Shown here: positions 51,746-60,593 of the stretch, piece after piece
Numbering within the stretch: the first letter of the stretch is position 1
Layout of the letters: each line of letters opens with the position of its first letter
DNA from: Neptuniibacter caesariensis
Lineage (GTDB): Bacteria; Pseudomonadota; Gammaproteobacteria; Pseudomonadales; Balneatricaceae
Length of the DNA stretch: 64,000 bases
Direction: 5' to 3'
Assembly: GCF_000153345.1 (NCBI RefSeq)
Contig: NZ_CH724125.1
Span: 162,486 to 226,485 of the forward strand
Position numbers and translations under genes: made by a program
Notes under the pieces: model-generated
Told to the model about the DNA's origin: nothing
What the model saw: only the letters and a program-made list of their open reading frames with translations
The model's database searches: none

Positions 51746-54700
51746 ATGATCCCTCGTCTTTCCCAAGTCGAAACTACCGAAGCTATTTACCTTCAGTTTA
51801 TTGAAGCGTTACAGAAAGCGGGTTTTGCCGGTGATCTGAATCAGGATTACGCAAACCGTATCGTTCTTTCGACAGACAATAGTATCTATCAGATGCTGCC
51901 CCAGGGGGTTTTGTATCCAAAATCTACAGATGATTTGGTATTGATTGCCAAATTAGCGGATGAGTCTCGTTTTGCTGAAGTAAAGCTGAGCGCGCGTGGC
52001 GGTGGTACAGGTACCAATGGTCAGTCTCTAACGGATGGTTTGATTGTTGATATCTCTAAGCACATGAACCAAGTGCTAGAGATTAATGAAGAGGAGCGTT
52101 GGGTTCGTGTTCAAGGCGGTGTTGTTAAAGACCAACTTAACCGTGCACTAAAGCCTTATGGTTTCTTTTTTGCTCCTGAGCTTTCTACCAGTAACCGTGC
52201 AACGGTAGGCGGTATGATCAATACCGATGCCAGTGGTCAGGGCTCGGTAATGTACGGTAAAACCCGTGATCATGTACTGGAATTAAATTCAGTGCTCTTA
52301 GGTGGCGAGCTTTGGAGCTCCAAGCCGATTTCTGATGAAGAGCTGTCTGAGATTAAGCAACGTGACGATCGTGTCGGGGAAATTCATCGATTGGTTGATG
52401 AGGTATTCACAGAGAAGAAAGATCTGATTGATGCCAAGTTTCCTAAATTAAACCGCTGTCTCACAGGTTATGATCTTGCGCATATCCGTGATGAGGCAGG
52501 GCGTTTCAATCTGAATTCGGTACTTTGTGGTGGTGAGGGCTCTTTGGCTTTTATTGCTGAAGCTAAGTTGAATGTTCTGCCAATTCCAAAGTTCGCTGCT
52601 TTAGTAAACATTAAGTACGATAGTTTTGAGTCATCTTTACGTGACGCGACAGACTTAATGGAGTGGAACCCAACTTCGATCGAAACTATTGATTCTAAAG
52701 TACTTAATCTTGCGATGGGGGATATTATATGGGACACGGTAAGTGCCTATTTCCCACAAGAAGAAGGTGAGCCAGAGATCAGTGGCATCAACCTGGTTGA
52801 GTACACGTCGGATGATGAAGAATCTCTAAGAGCCGATGTTGCGCGATTAGAAGAGCATCTTAAATCGGTTGCGGGTCAGGCTGGTAAGAGCTTTGGCTTC
52901 TCGGTGGTTTATGGTGCTGGCGAGATTAACAAAGTTTGGGCTATGCGTAAAAAGGCCGTGGGTCTGCTAGGTAACGCTAAGGGGCAGGAGCGTCCAATCC
53001 CATTCGTTGAAGATACAGCAGTACCGCCTGAGAACCTTGCTGATTTCATCATGGAGTTCCGTAAGGTTCTTGATGATCGAGATCTGGCTTACGGCATGTT
53101 TGGTCATGTCGATGCGGGCGTGCTGCATGTACGACCTGCTATTGATATGAAAGACCAGCTACAGGAATCTTTAATTCGTGATATCACGGATGAGGTCGTA
53201 GCGCTTACTGTTAAATACAAAGGTCTGTTGTGGGGCGAGCACGGTAAAGGAGTGCGTTCTGAGTATGCGCCGGAATTCTTTGGTGAATTGTATCCAGAGC
53301 TACAGCGGATCAAAGGTGGGTTTGACCCGCGTAACCAGATGAACCCGGGTAAAATTGCAACGCCTGCGATCGATGGTGCTGAACTGCTGAAGATTGATGA
53401 AGTACCAACACGTGGCCAATTTGATCGCCAGATCAACTCAGATACGCGTGAAGAATATAAAGAAGCCATGTTTTGTAATGGCAACGGTGCATGCTTTAAC
53501 TACGATCCCAATGACGCGATGTGCCCTTCATGGAAAGGTACCCGTCAGCGTATTAACTCGCCAAAAGGTCGCTCTTCACTGATTCGTGAATGGCTACGTT
53601 TGATGGAGCAAAATGGTACCGATCTGGTTGAAGAGGCTAAGCGTGTTAAAGCGAGTTCCTTTATAGCTTCGCTACCAAAACGTATCAAAAATACCCTCGC
53701 CAAGAAAAAAGAGGAAGAGTACGACTTCTCCCATGAAGTTCATGAATCCATGATGGCGTGCCTGGCGTGTAAATCTTGTGTTGGTCAGTGCCCAATCAAG
53801 GTTAACGTTCCAGATTTTCGCGCGCGCTTTTTAGAAGTCTATTACGGTCGTTACCTGCGTCCTGCAAAGGATTACATGGTGGGCTCTTTGGAATACATGA
53901 TTCCTTGGTTGTCCAAGTTCCCTGCGCCATACAACTGGGCGATGCAGAACAAGGCGCTTAAAGCGATCTTTCGCAAGCATGCAGGTATGGTGGATAGTCC
54001 TACGATCTGTACCAATGGCTTGATTGCTGGGATGAAAGCACGTGGGGTAGAGTTTGCTTCGCCGCAGTTAATTAAGAGCTTGAATGAAGAACAGCGCAGC
54101 AATGCGGTAATCATCGTACAAGATGCATTTACAAGTTACTTTGAAACTCAGCTGGTGCTGGATCTTGTTGATCTTCTGTCTGGGCTTGGTTTCCATGTTT
54201 TATTAGCGCCATTTAAGCCAAATGGTAAGCCATTGCATGTTCATGGCTTTATGAAAGCCTTTGAAAAAGCAGCTGAATCTAACAGCGCTATGCTAAAAGA
54301 ACTGGATAATACAGGCGTACCAATGATCGGTATCGATCCATCAATGACGCTGACTTACCGTCAGGAATACGGTTATGTTATTCCGGAGAAAGATCTGCCA
54401 AAAGTTCAGCTGATTCAAGAGTGGCTGAGTAACCAAAAAGATAAGCTCCGCGCTTTTGATTTGGCGAATCGTCCAACGACTGAATTTAAGTTGATGGCTC
54501 ATTGCACAGAGAAGACCAATGCGGCGCCTAGCATTCGTATGTGGCAACAGATCTACGAAATGATGGGGTTGACGCTTGATATACAGGCCGTAGGTTGCTG
54601 CGGTATGTCAGGCACATACGGTCATGAAACTCAGAACGTTGAGACTTCCCGTGCGATCTATCAATTGAGTTGGGCTGAAGTGGTAAATAATCCAGAAAAC

Positions 54701-54814
54701 AAAGATCGCTTACTTGTGACAGGTTACTCGTGCCGTAGTCAGGTTAAGCGCATTGATGATCAGCAATTACTTCACCCAATTCAGAAACTGTTGAGCTTAT
54801 TGAAGGATAAGTAA
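51746..54814 (+). CDS. ydiJ: FAD-binding and Fe-S D-2-hydroxyacid dehydrogenase (YdiJ-like)
   Basis: A 1022-residue membrane-associated or cytoplasmic dehydrogenase. An FAD-binding PCMH domain (SARGGGTGTNGQSL, near residue 87; RATVGGMINTDASGQG), FAD-oxidase C-terminal domain (to about 560), a 4Fe-4S segment (CLACKSCVGQCP near 672) and a C-terminal CCG-type domain (CCGMSGTYGHE near 952) are in order. It resembles E. coli YdiJ, linked to D-2-hydroxyglutarate oxidation, and D-lactate dehydrogenases of the same fold. The substrate is inferred. It is divergent from a LysR regulator and followed by a terminator. Confidence 0.9.
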   Translation: MIPRLSQVETTEAIYLQFIEALQKAGFAGDLNQDYANRIVLSTDNSIYQMLPQGVLYPKSTDDLVLIAKLADESRFAEVKLSARGGGTGTNGQSLTDGLIVDISKHMNQVLEINEEERWVRVQGGVVKDQLNRALKPYGFFFAPELSTSNRATVGGMINTDASGQGSVMYGKTRDHVLELNSVLLGGELWSSKPISDEELSEIKQRDDRVGEIHRLVDEVFTEKKDLIDAKFPKLNRCLTGYDLAHIRDEAGRFNLNSVLCGGEGSLAFIAEAKLNVLPIPKFAALVNIKYDSFESSLRDATDLMEWNPTSIETIDSKVLNLAMGDIIWDTVSAYFPQEEGEPEISGINLVEYTSDDEESLRADVARLEEHLKSVAGQAGKSFGFSVVYGAGEINKVWAMRKKAVGLLGNAKGQERPIPFVEDTAVPPENLADFIMEFRKVLDDRDLAYGMFGHVDAGVLHVRPAIDMKDQLQESLIRDITDEVVALTVKYKGLLWGEHGKGVRSEYAPEFFGELYPELQRIKGGFDPRNQMNPGKIATPAIDGAELLKIDEVPTRGQFDRQINSDTREEYKEAMFCNGNGACFNYDPNDAMCPSWKGTRQRINSPKGRSSLIREWLRLMEQNGTDLVEEAKRVKASSFIASLPKRIKNTLAKKKEEEYDFSHEVHESMMACLACKSCVGQCPIKVNVPDFRARFLEVYYGRYLRPAKDYMVGSLEYMIPWLSKFPAPYNWAMQNKALKAIFRKHAGMVDSPTICTNGLIAGMKARGVEFASPQLIKSLNEEQRSNAVIIVQDAFTSYFETQLVLDLVDLLSGLGFHVLLAPFKPNGKPLHVHGFMKAFEKAAESNSAMLKELDNTGVPMIGIDPSMTLTYRQEYGYVIPEKDLPKVQLIQEWLSNQKDKLRAFDLANRPTTEFKLMAHCTEKTNAAPSIRMWQQIYEMMGLTLDIQAVGCCGMSGTYGHETQNVETSRAIYQLSWAEVVNNPENKDRLLVTGYSCRSQVKRIDDQQLLHPIQKLLSLLKDK

Positions 54815-54825
54815 TAGTCAGTTTT

Positions 54826-54858
54826 ACAAAAAAGCGCAGCTTAATGCTGCGTTTTTTT
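54826..54858. terminator. Bidirectional Rho-independent terminator
   Basis: AAAAAAGCGCAGC, a short loop and GCTGCGTTTTTTT (about 54828-54857) lie between the converging dehydrogenase and SPOR lipoprotein genes, so it can serve both strands. Confidence 0.9.
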
Positions 54859-55471
54859 ATGGCATTTTCACACTTTGCGGGGCTATACGGATATGCAGAT
54901 CTGTATAGCCTTTTTTTATCAATAGTTCAGCCTGGGCTTTGGCTTGCTGAATCGTTTCAAATCCCCCATAAGAAAGGCCTAGAAAGCTATTTTTCATAGG
55001 AAAGGTGTATAAAGGTGCATCTACCTTGAACTGGCTAATGACAGTTTGACGGCTGATCTCTTTTTTATACGCGCCAATTTGGATTGTGTAGGTGAACCCC
55101 GGGCTAGCTGCAAAGGTATTTTGTGTTCGGGGCTTCTCGGTTTGCAGGCCCGGTTTTCGCTTACTCAGTCTTATAACCTCAATGATCTCAATATTTCTTC
55201 TAGGTTTTATGTTTGCTTGTGAGGTGTTTAAGTCTTTCTTTGCTTTAACCATAGGAACGCTTGTTTTGGGCGTGCCAGGTTTTAACTCAGGGTTTTGAAT
55301 GACTGCGACGACAGGGTGTTGCTCAGAAGACCGGTATGGAGGCTCTGGTAACTGGCAGGGCTGGTTCTGTTTGGGGCTGCAAAAGGTATGCTGAGAGGGT
55401 GCGCAACCTGCTAGAGCGCCTGAAATCAGAACGCATAAGGTGCTTACGGTTTTGCTACTTTTGAAAGGCAT
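54857..55471 (-). CDS. SPOR-domain lipoprotein
   Basis: A 204-residue protein with a lipoprotein signal (LISGALAGC, Cys at residue 23). A Pro/Lys-rich linker (about 30-125) precedes a C-terminal SPOR domain (FTYTIQIGAYKKEISRQTVISQFKV, GFETIQQAKAQAELLIKKGY). SPOR domains bind denuded peptidoglycan glycans at the division septum, so the protein is probably outer-membrane anchored and septal. It stands alone. Confidence 0.85.
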   Translation of the reverse strand: MPFKSSKTVSTLCVLISGALAGCAPSQHTFCSPKQNQPCQLPEPPYRSSEQHPVVAVIQNPELKPGTPKTSVPMVKAKKDLNTSQANIKPRRNIEIIEVIRLSKRKPGLQTEKPRTQNTFAASPGFTYTIQIGAYKKEISRQTVISQFKVDAPLYTFPMKNSFLGLSYGGFETIQQAKAQAELLIKKGYTDLHIRIAPQSVKMP

Positions 55472-55595
55472 TTCAAGTTAACCCGTTTTTCCTGCCTAAG
55501 TTGTAGTGCAATCGCACAACGAATCAGCGAATATACATGCTTTAGTTTGTTAGAGCATCTCTCTCAGATGTTTTATATCAATTAAGGAGCTTATT

Positions 55596-56084
55596 GTGGA
55601 AGATCTTCTACCTGAACTGTGTGACCAATTTCCTGAACTTGTGCAGGTCGTCGAGCCGATGTTTGGTAACTTTGGCGGTAAAGAGCGCTTTGGCGGTGAA
55701 ATTGTTACTTTGAAGGCTTTTGAAGATAACTCTCTGGTTCGAGAGCAAGTTGCGCTTCCGGGTGAGGGCAAAGTGCTGGTGGTTGATGGTGGTGGCTCCA
55801 TGCGCAAGGCGATGCTGGGTGACATGCTGGCAGAGAAGGCAACAAAGAACGGTTGGGAAGGGATCATCATTTACGGATGCATTCGCGATGTTAATGCAAT
55901 CAGTGATCTGGACATCGGTGTGCAGGCGCTAGGCTGCCACCCAATGAAGACAGAAAAGAAAGGCTTGGGTGAGCTGAATGTCGATATTACCTTTGGTGGT
56001 GTTACCTTCAAACCAGGTCAGTACGTCTATGCTGATAATAATGGCGTTCTGATCTCACCAGAGAAGCTAGAGGTATCTGAGTAA
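55596..56084 (+). CDS. rraA: Ribonuclease E activity regulator RraA
   Basis: A 162-residue protein of the RraA family: [51 protein letters not shown], and [27 protein letters not shown]. RraA inhibits RNase E; members of this fold can also act as hydroxymethylglutarate aldolases. The start is GTG 55596 with AAGGAG upstream. A terminator follows at 56110-56131. Confidence 0.95.
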   Translation: MEDLLPELCDQFPELVQVVEPMFGNFGGKERFGGEIVTLKAFEDNSLVREQVALPGEGKVLVVDGGGSMRKAMLGDMLAEKATKNGWEGIIIYGCIRDVNAISDLDIGVQALGCHPMKTEKKGLGELNVDITFGGVTFKPGQYVYADNNGVLISPEKLEVSE

Positions 56085-56107
56085 GCAAAATCAGTTAGTT
56101 AGACTTT

Positions 56108-56133
56108 TTAAAGCCCGCATCTGCGGGCTTTAT
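56108..56133 (+). terminator. Terminator after rraA
   Basis: AAAGCCCGC, an ATCT loop and GCGGGCTTT (56110-56131) form a stem about 26 bases past the rraA stop codon. The T-run is short (TTTATT), so it is only a moderate terminator. Confidence 0.75.
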
Positions 56134-56155
56134 TGTTTGTGGCAAATGCTTCCAG

Positions 56156-56362
56156 CTATGCCAAACCCATCTGATAGCTAATATATGTTTTAGCGAGAAG
56201 GGTGAAAGCTGTCATGCCTGCAATCCCCCATAGAAATATCAATCTTCCTTCAAGTGTGGCTTTAGCTTTATTTGACACATGCCAGACAGTCCAAAGCTTG
56301 AATGCAACCATAAGAAGTACAGCGATAAAAACGCCTATTTCTGTTGCTGTCCAAATTACCAT
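56156..56362 (-). CDS. Small two-helix membrane protein (NsrR-controlled candidate)
   Basis: A 68-residue inner-membrane protein with two hydrophobic helices (EIGVFIAVLLMVAFKLWTVW and RLIFLWGIAGMTAFTLLAKTY) separated by a short basic loop. No family is recognised. ATG 56362 has GAGGTG six bases upstream and is preferred to TTG 56374. It is divergent from the hemerythrin gene; its promoter (-35 TTGATG at 56402-56407 and -10 TACATT at 56379-56384 on the - strand, 17-base spacer) is overlaid by two NsrR-like sites. This suggests a role in the nitric oxide response. Confidence 0.7.
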   Translation of the reverse strand: MVIWTATEIGVFIAVLLMVAFKLWTVWHVSNKAKATLEGRLIFLWGIAGMTAFTLLAKTYISYQMGLA

Positions 56363-56376
56363 GATGCACCTCAATT

Positions 56377-56399
56377 AAAATGTATTTGAAATATATGAT
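56377..56399. promoter_or_regulatory. NsrR-like operator 1
   Basis: A 23-base dyad (core ATGTATTTGAAATATAT) that agrees at 18 of 22 defined positions with the gammaproteobacterial NsrR pattern AAGATGYATTT-N-AAATRCATCTT as I recall it. It covers the -10 of the small membrane protein and the -35 of the hemerythrin promoter (TTGAAA at 56386-56391). Confidence 0.65.
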
Positions 56400-56407
56400 T
56401 GCATCAA

Positions 56408-56413
56408 TATAAT
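56408..56413 (+). promoter_or_regulatory. Hemerythrin promoter, -10 box
   Basis: TATAAT at 56408-56413 is a perfect -10, 16 bases after a TTGAAA -35 at 56386-56391. Both boxes are overlapped by NsrR-like operators, which suits direct repression. Confidence 0.75.
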
Positions 56414-56431
56414 GTATTGTAAATACATCAT
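56409..56431. promoter_or_regulatory. NsrR-like operator 2
   Basis: A 23-base dyad with core ATGTATTGTAAATACAT, a perfect 7-base inverted repeat around GTA, agreeing at 18 of 22 positions with the recalled NsrR pattern. It overlaps the hemerythrin -10 and start-point region and the -35 of the divergent gene. Confidence 0.7.
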
Positions 56432-56443
56432 AAGGAGCTGTAG

Positions 56444-56605
56444 TTGAAAAACCTTAATGAGCAGCATCGTATCTGGATGGAAGTAACAGGCTCAGCAGTC
56501 AACCGAGTCCATAGAATATCAGGAGTTAAGACCGCTGGTACAAATGAACATAAGAAGCGTGAGATTAGAGATGAAAAGAGTAGAAGCACTTATTCCACTA
56601 AGTAA
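56444..56605 (+). CDS. Possible 53-residue leader or small protein
   Basis: A short frame from TTG 56444, with AAGGAG six bases upstream, runs to TAA at 56603-56605 and overlaps the hemerythrin gene in another frame. The product (MKNLNEQHRIWMEVTGSA opening) is basic and matches nothing I recognise. The good ribosome site, and the lack of one before the hemerythrin ATGs, suggests that translation enters here and passes to hemerythrin by coupling. It is equally possible that it is not a gene. Confidence 0.35.
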   Translation: MKNLNEQHRIWMEVTGSAVNRVHRISGVKTAGTNEHKKREIRDEKSRSTYSTK

Positions 56606-56981
56606 GGATCATCATAAAGCGTTAGTCACGGCCAAAAGAATAGCGGATTTACAGGCACAGGCAGAACAGGAAATTGGCGAGTACTGGGATGCTAAGCGGG
56701 AAGTAATAAGGGACGAACTTCTGCCACATTTCAGCTCTGAAGAACATGCGTTAGGTCCTCTGCTCACACAGGACGGTGATCAGTACCATCAACGATTATT
56801 AGATGAGCATCAAATGCTACTGGGCCTATTGGCCGAAAAGGGAAGTAACAATGCCTTTAAGTTCTCTGAGCTCTTAAAGCAACATGTTCGTTTTGAAGAG
56901 CGGGAACTGTTTCCTTGGTTGGAAGCAAACTATTCTGCAGAAATACTTGAGAGGGCAATGCCCGAAGACTACAAGGCCTGA
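56571..56981 (+). CDS. Hemerythrin-domain protein
   Basis: About 136 residues forming a four-helix hemerythrin-like domain that should bind a di-iron centre: ligand candidates are His in SKDHHKAL, SSEEHALGPL, LLDEHQMLLG, and the final HVRFEERELFPWLE motif. Such proteins in NsrR regulons bind or respond to NO or O2 or supply iron. ATG 56571 gives the family start; ATG 56544 is an alternative. It converges with nsrR (13-base overlap of the 3' ends), and its promoter carries two NsrR-like operators. Confidence 0.8.
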   Translation: MKRVEALIPLSKDHHKALVTAKRIADLQAQAEQEIGEYWDAKREVIRDELLPHFSSEEHALGPLLTQDGDQYHQRLLDEHQMLLGLLAEKGSNNAFKFSELLKQHVRFEERELFPWLEANYSAEILERAMPEDYKA

Positions 56982-57400
56982 TCGTTGATTAGGCTTTCTC
57001 GCATATCAGTACTTTCCAGCATGTCAGCCAGTGTGTATTGATCCAGTACGCGCATGAATGCGGTTTGCGCTTCTCCAAGAACCGATTGAAGGGTGCAAAA
57101 ACCGGTCAGGCGACACATCTGTTGACCGCAATTAATTAAAGGCTGGCGCCCTTCAGCTTCGGCAATCACTTCGCCGATATTGATCTCAGATGGATGCTTC
57201 GCAAGCTTGATGCCGCCATTTTTTCCTCTGAACGTTGCCAGGTGGCCTGCTTTAGATAAAGCGTGTACAACTTTACGTAAATGTTCCACGGAGATGTCGT
57301 AGCATTTGGCAATCTCAGAAAGTGTTACCAGTCGTTTATCATTAGTCGCTACGTAAAATAAAACGCGTAAAGTGTAATCTGTAAATCGGCTTAATTGCAT
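56969..57400 (-). CDS. nsrR: Nitric oxide-sensing Rrf2-family repressor NsrR
   Basis: A 143-residue Rrf2-family regulator matching NsrR. It begins MQLSRFTDYTLRVLFYVA and has GHLATFRGKNGGIKLAK. The Fe-S ligands are Cys91, Cys96 and Cys102, the same positions as in E. coli NsrR, and Asp8, the fourth ligand reported in NsrR, is present. IscR-type regulators have a different cysteine pattern. NO destroys the cluster and lifts repression. A possible auto-operator lies at 57417-57439, and two NsrR-like sites precede the hemerythrin gene. Confidence 0.9.
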   Translation of the reverse strand: MQLSRFTDYTLRVLFYVATNDKRLVTLSEIAKCYDISVEHLRKVVHALSKAGHLATFRGKNGGIKLAKHPSEINIGEVIAEAEGRQPLINCGQQMCRLTGFCTLQSVLGEAQTAFMRVLDQYTLADMLESTDMRESLINDQAL

Positions 57401-57416
57401 AGGGATGGGCTTTGTT

Positions 57417-57439
57417 AAGATGTCTCTGAAATATACGTT
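57417..57439. promoter_or_regulatory. NsrR-like operator 3 (possible autoregulation)
   Basis: A 23-base stretch starting AAGATGT and containing GAAATATA agrees at 17 of 22 positions with the recalled NsrR pattern. It is 17 bases upstream of the nsrR start codon. Confidence 0.5.
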
Positions 57440-57560
57440 ATCAAGATCCGATTAAGCAAGCGCTACGTAATAAAAGCACTTCAATAAGATTTAACTTGAA
57501 CTTTGTGCAGGCTCCTATATATAGATGTATTCCTTTTAACTGATTTTCTAAGGAACCTCG

Positions 57561-58220
57561 GTGTACAAGTTATTAATTTTTGATTGGGACGGTACCATCA
57601 TCGATTCGGCAGCACGTATCGTTTCAAGCATGCAGTCAGCCGCATCGGATTGCGGTTACGAAGTTCCGTCTGACGATGCGGTCAGAAACATAATCGGACT
57701 CGGTTTGCCTGAAGCGTTGCGCATTCTCGTGCCGGGAATAACTGACGATGGAATTACCCGCATGCGCCAGTCATATGGGCATTATTATCTTGGAGAAGAT
57801 TCAACGCCAAGTCCGCTATTTACCGGTGCTCAGCGTTCGCTTGAAAGTATGCATCAAAAGGGTATGCGAATGGCTGTGGCAACCGGTAAAGGTCGTAATG
57901 GTCTGAATCGTGCGTTTGCTGAAACAGGGCTCGCGCATCTTTTTGAAACATCCCGTTGCGCCGATGAAACTACATCAAAACCTGATCCGCATATGCTTGA
58001 AGAGCTATTGCAGGAAACTCGGGTGAAAGCCTCTGAAGCCGTTATGATCGGGGATACCGAATACGATCTTGAGATGGGGCGTCGTGCAGGCATGGATGTG
58101 ATTGCGGTTAGCTACGGTGCTCATCATATCGATAGGCTAAAAGGTTTTGATCCTGTGTTAGAAGTACATAATTTTCCTGAGCTTGAGTCCTGGCTTGAAG
58201 CTCAAGGCGCGTTTGGTTGA
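57561..58220 (+). CDS. HAD-family hydrolase (phosphoglycolate phosphatase-like)
   Basis: A 219-residue HAD-IA phosphatase. Motif I is FDWDGTIIDS (residues 7-16), motif II a Thr in AVATGKG near 113, and motifs III-IV VMIGDTEYDLEMGRRAG near 160. It hydrolyses a small phosphate ester; substrate unknown. The start is GTG 57561 with AAGGAACC upstream. In related genomes the HAD gene lies between rluC and sppA, as here before sppA, although no rluC precedes it in this window. Confidence 0.9.
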   Translation: MYKLLIFDWDGTIIDSAARIVSSMQSAASDCGYEVPSDDAVRNIIGLGLPEALRILVPGITDDGITRMRQSYGHYYLGEDSTPSPLFTGAQRSLESMHQKGMRMAVATGKGRNGLNRAFAETGLAHLFETSRCADETTSKPDPHMLEELLQETRVKASEAVMIGDTEYDLEMGRRAGMDVIAVSYGAHHIDRLKGFDPVLEVHNFPELESWLEAQGAFG

Positions 58221-58234
58221 GAAAGGAGTCGTAA

Positions 58235-59284
58235 GTGTCAGATAACAATTGGAATGAAACAGAGGGTAATGAAGCGCCTGTGCAGCAAGAAGCGCCTAAA
58301 CCAACTAAATTGGATGCAGCGGTAGAAAACGCTAAAGATGACTCTGCTTCAAAAAAAGAGTGGAAGTTAATTGAGAAGACGCTGGGCGGTTTGTTCATTG
58401 AGCAGCGTCGGGCGAGACGTTGGGGGATTTTCTTTAAGCTCCTGACGTTTGGTTACCTGTTTGCGCTGCTTTATTTGCTATTGGCAGGCCCTCAAATACC
58501 TGTAGACCAGGCTGGTGAAGCACATACTGCAATCATTGAAGTTAAAGGCCCGATCAGTGCGGATGATGAGGCCAATGCTGATTCTATTATCTGGTCACTG
58601 CGTGAGGCATTCAAAGAAGAGCAAGCCAAAGCGATAATTCTGCGTATTAATAGCCCTGGCGGTAGCCCTGTTCAGTCGGGCTATATTTATGACGAAATTA
58701 AGCGCTTACGCCAGATTTACACAGATAAGCCTGTGTATGCGGTTATTACCGATATAGGCGCATCTGGCGCTTATTATATCGCTGCCGCTGCTGATTCTAT
58801 TTACGCCGATAAAGCGAGCCTTGTGGGTTCTATCGGGGTCGTAGCTGGTGGCTTTGGGTTTGTTGACCTTATGAATAAAGTGGGTGTTGAGCGCAGACTG
58901 TATACTGCTGGCGAGCATAAAGCTTTTCTTGATCCGTTTTCCCCGAGTAAAGAGGGTGAGAAAGAGTTCTGGCAAGGGGTATTAAATACAACACATCAGC
59001 AGTTTATCGATCAGGTTAAGCTGGGGCGCGGTGAGCGCTTGAAAGATTCACCGGAGCTGTTTAGCGGTTTAGTCTGGACTGGGGAGCAGGCGGTTGATCT
59101 GGGACTTGTGGATGGGCTTGGAAGTTCTAGTTATGTAGCGCGTGAAATCGTTAAGGTTGAGAAACTGGTGGATTACTCTCCACAGCAAGCGCCATGGAAA
59201 CAGTTGGTTGATGAATTGGGCGTGAGCTTTGCTAAAGCGATGTCTACTCAGTTGGGACTTAATCATAATCAGGTGCTTCGTTAA
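58235..59284 (+). CDS. sppA: Signal peptide peptidase SppA (S49 family, short form)
   Basis: A 349-residue membrane-anchored protease. A hydrophilic N-terminus (1-65) precedes one membrane helix (about 69-88: LTFGYLFALLYLLLAG), then the S49 domain with the catalytic Ser in ITDIGASGAYYIAAAAD near residue 177 and NSPGGSPVQSG before it. The short single-domain form degrades leftover signal peptides. The start is GTG 58235 with AAGGAG upstream, and it follows the HAD gene by 14 bases. Confidence 0.93.
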   Translation: MSDNNWNETEGNEAPVQQEAPKPTKLDAAVENAKDDSASKKEWKLIEKTLGGLFIEQRRARRWGIFFKLLTFGYLFALLYLLLAGPQIPVDQAGEAHTAIIEVKGPISADDEANADSIIWSLREAFKEEQAKAIILRINSPGGSPVQSGYIYDEIKRLRQIYTDKPVYAVITDIGASGAYYIAAAADSIYADKASLVGSIGVVAGGFGFVDLMNKVGVERRLYTAGEHKAFLDPFSPSKEGEKEFWQGVLNTTHQQFIDQVKLGRGERLKDSPELFSGLVWTGEQAVDLGLVDGLGSSSYVAREIVKVEKLVDYSPQQAPWKQLVDELGVSFAKAMSTQLGLNHNQVLR

Positions 59285-59303
59285 GCCTGATTGTTGATCA
59301 TAT

Positions 59304-59333
59304 TAAAAAGGAGGGCTGAGCCCTCCTTTTTTG
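59304..59333. terminator. Bidirectional terminator between sppA and yceF
   Basis: AAGGAGGGC, a TGA loop and GCCCTCCTT (about 59308-59328) with A-run left and T-run right, between convergent sppA and yceF. Confidence 0.9.
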
Positions 59334-59358
59334 TGTCCTTTCAAGACAGAGGGTTAAC

Positions 59359-59937
59359 TTACAGGACTTTTAAGCCTTCTTGTTCAAGCATTCTTACCAA
59401 ACGGATCAGTGGTAGGCCGATAAGCGTATTAGGGTCCTCTCCCTCCAGCTTTTCAAATAGCACGATGCCCAGTGCTTCAGATTTAAAGCTCCCTGCGCAG
59501 TTGTATGGTTCTTCAGCTCTAAGGTAGTTTTCGATCATCTCATCTGTCAATTGACGAAACACAACCTTAAAAGGTACTACTTCTGTTTGAGCTTGCCCTG
59601 TTTCGCTGTTAATGAGTGAAAGGCCTGTCAGAAAGGTAACGGTATGGCCTGATAGTTTTCGTAACTGTTTAACCGCGTTTTCATGAGTATGTGGTTTGCC
59701 AAGAATTTCATTACCTAAAACCGCAACCTGATCAGAACCTATAATCAATGAGTTAGACTCAGTTGAAGCGACTTTACGTGCTTTTGCTTCGGCTAATCTT
59801 GCAACCAGCTCCTGAGGTGTTTCGGTCTCTTTTGCTGATTCATCGATATCAGGTGAAATACAGCTGTACTCGAGCTGTAATTTACCCAGAATCTGTCTGC
59901 GAAAAGGTGAACTGGATGCTAAAATCAGGTTTCTCAT
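59359..59937 (-). CDS. yceF: Maf-family nucleotide pyrophosphatase (YceF type)
   Basis: A 192-residue Maf protein: SSSPFRRQILGKL at the start, the DESAKETETPQELVARLAEAKARKV block, IIGSDQVAVLGNEILGKP with the catalytic Asp, and PYNCAGSFKSEALGIVLFE. YceF-type Maf proteins hydrolyse 7-methyl-GTP and other modified nucleotides. It faces the yceD-rpmF-plsX cluster across a 111-base divergent region, as in related bacteria. Confidence 0.95.
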   Translation of the reverse strand: MRNLILASSSPFRRQILGKLQLEYSCISPDIDESAKETETPQELVARLAEAKARKVASTESNSLIIGSDQVAVLGNEILGKPHTHENAVKQLRKLSGHTVTFLTGLSLINSETGQAQTEVVPFKVVFRQLTDEMIENYLRAEEPYNCAGSFKSEALGIVLFEKLEGEDPNTLIGLPLIRLVRMLEQEGLKVL

Positions 59938-60048
59938 GGCAATTTTGGACCTTAAATTGAATAAGGCCCAAATATTAGCGATTTTATTACGTTTTTAAAC
60001 CCCAAAGCCTTTGACAGAACAGGCATCTGGGCCTAGAATTGCGCGCTT

Positions 60049-60570
60049 ATGTCAAACGGTCCATTACCTATTAGAGTAGACCCGCGAAAACTTGCTGAGC
60101 GGGAGATACGAATTGAAGGCGAAGCAGAGCTTAGTCGTATGCCTCATCTTTGTCAGGGATTAGTTCCTGAGAAAGAGGGTAAGATTAACGTCGATCTTCA
60201 GTTTGCTGTTGATGAGCAAAAAATTCGTATTATTACAGGCAGTGCGTCAGGCCACGTTTATATGGTTTGTCAGCGATGTCTTGAACCAGTAGAAGTTGCC
60301 GTAGAGGCTGATTTTAATCTTGGCGTTGCCGCCAGCGAGGAAGCTGCTAAGCAGTTACCTCGTAGTTATGATCCTCTCATTGTTGAGGATGAAGAGATTG
60401 AGTTGCTTTCTGTGGTTGAAGAGGAATTGATCTTAAGCCTTCCTCATGATGCATATCATGATGATTGCTCGATCAAAACTTCATTCGGCGAAGCCGAGGC
60501 AGTGGCAGAAGACAACAAAAAACCGAATCCATTTAGTGTGTTGGCTCAGTTGAAGTCCGACAACAAATAG
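60049..60570 (+). CDS. yceD: YceD/DUF177 protein
   Basis: A 173-residue protein of the DUF177 family, with [20 protein letters not shown] at the start, a [10 protein letters not shown] segment with a CxxC pair, an acidic middle, and [28 protein letters not shown]. It always sits before rpmF and plsX in this group of bacteria; a role in 23S rRNA accumulation has been described for homologues. It starts the yceD-rpmF-plsX-fab operon. Confidence 0.95.
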   Translation: MSNGPLPIRVDPRKLAEREIRIEGEAELSRMPHLCQGLVPEKEGKINVDLQFAVDEQKIRIITGSASGHVYMVCQRCLEPVEVAVEADFNLGVAASEEAAKQLPRSYDPLIVEDEEIELLSVVEEELILSLPHDAYHDDCSIKTSFGEAEAVAEDNKKPNPFSVLAQLKSDNK

Positions 60571-60593
60571 AAAGAACCAGGAGCTATTTAGTC

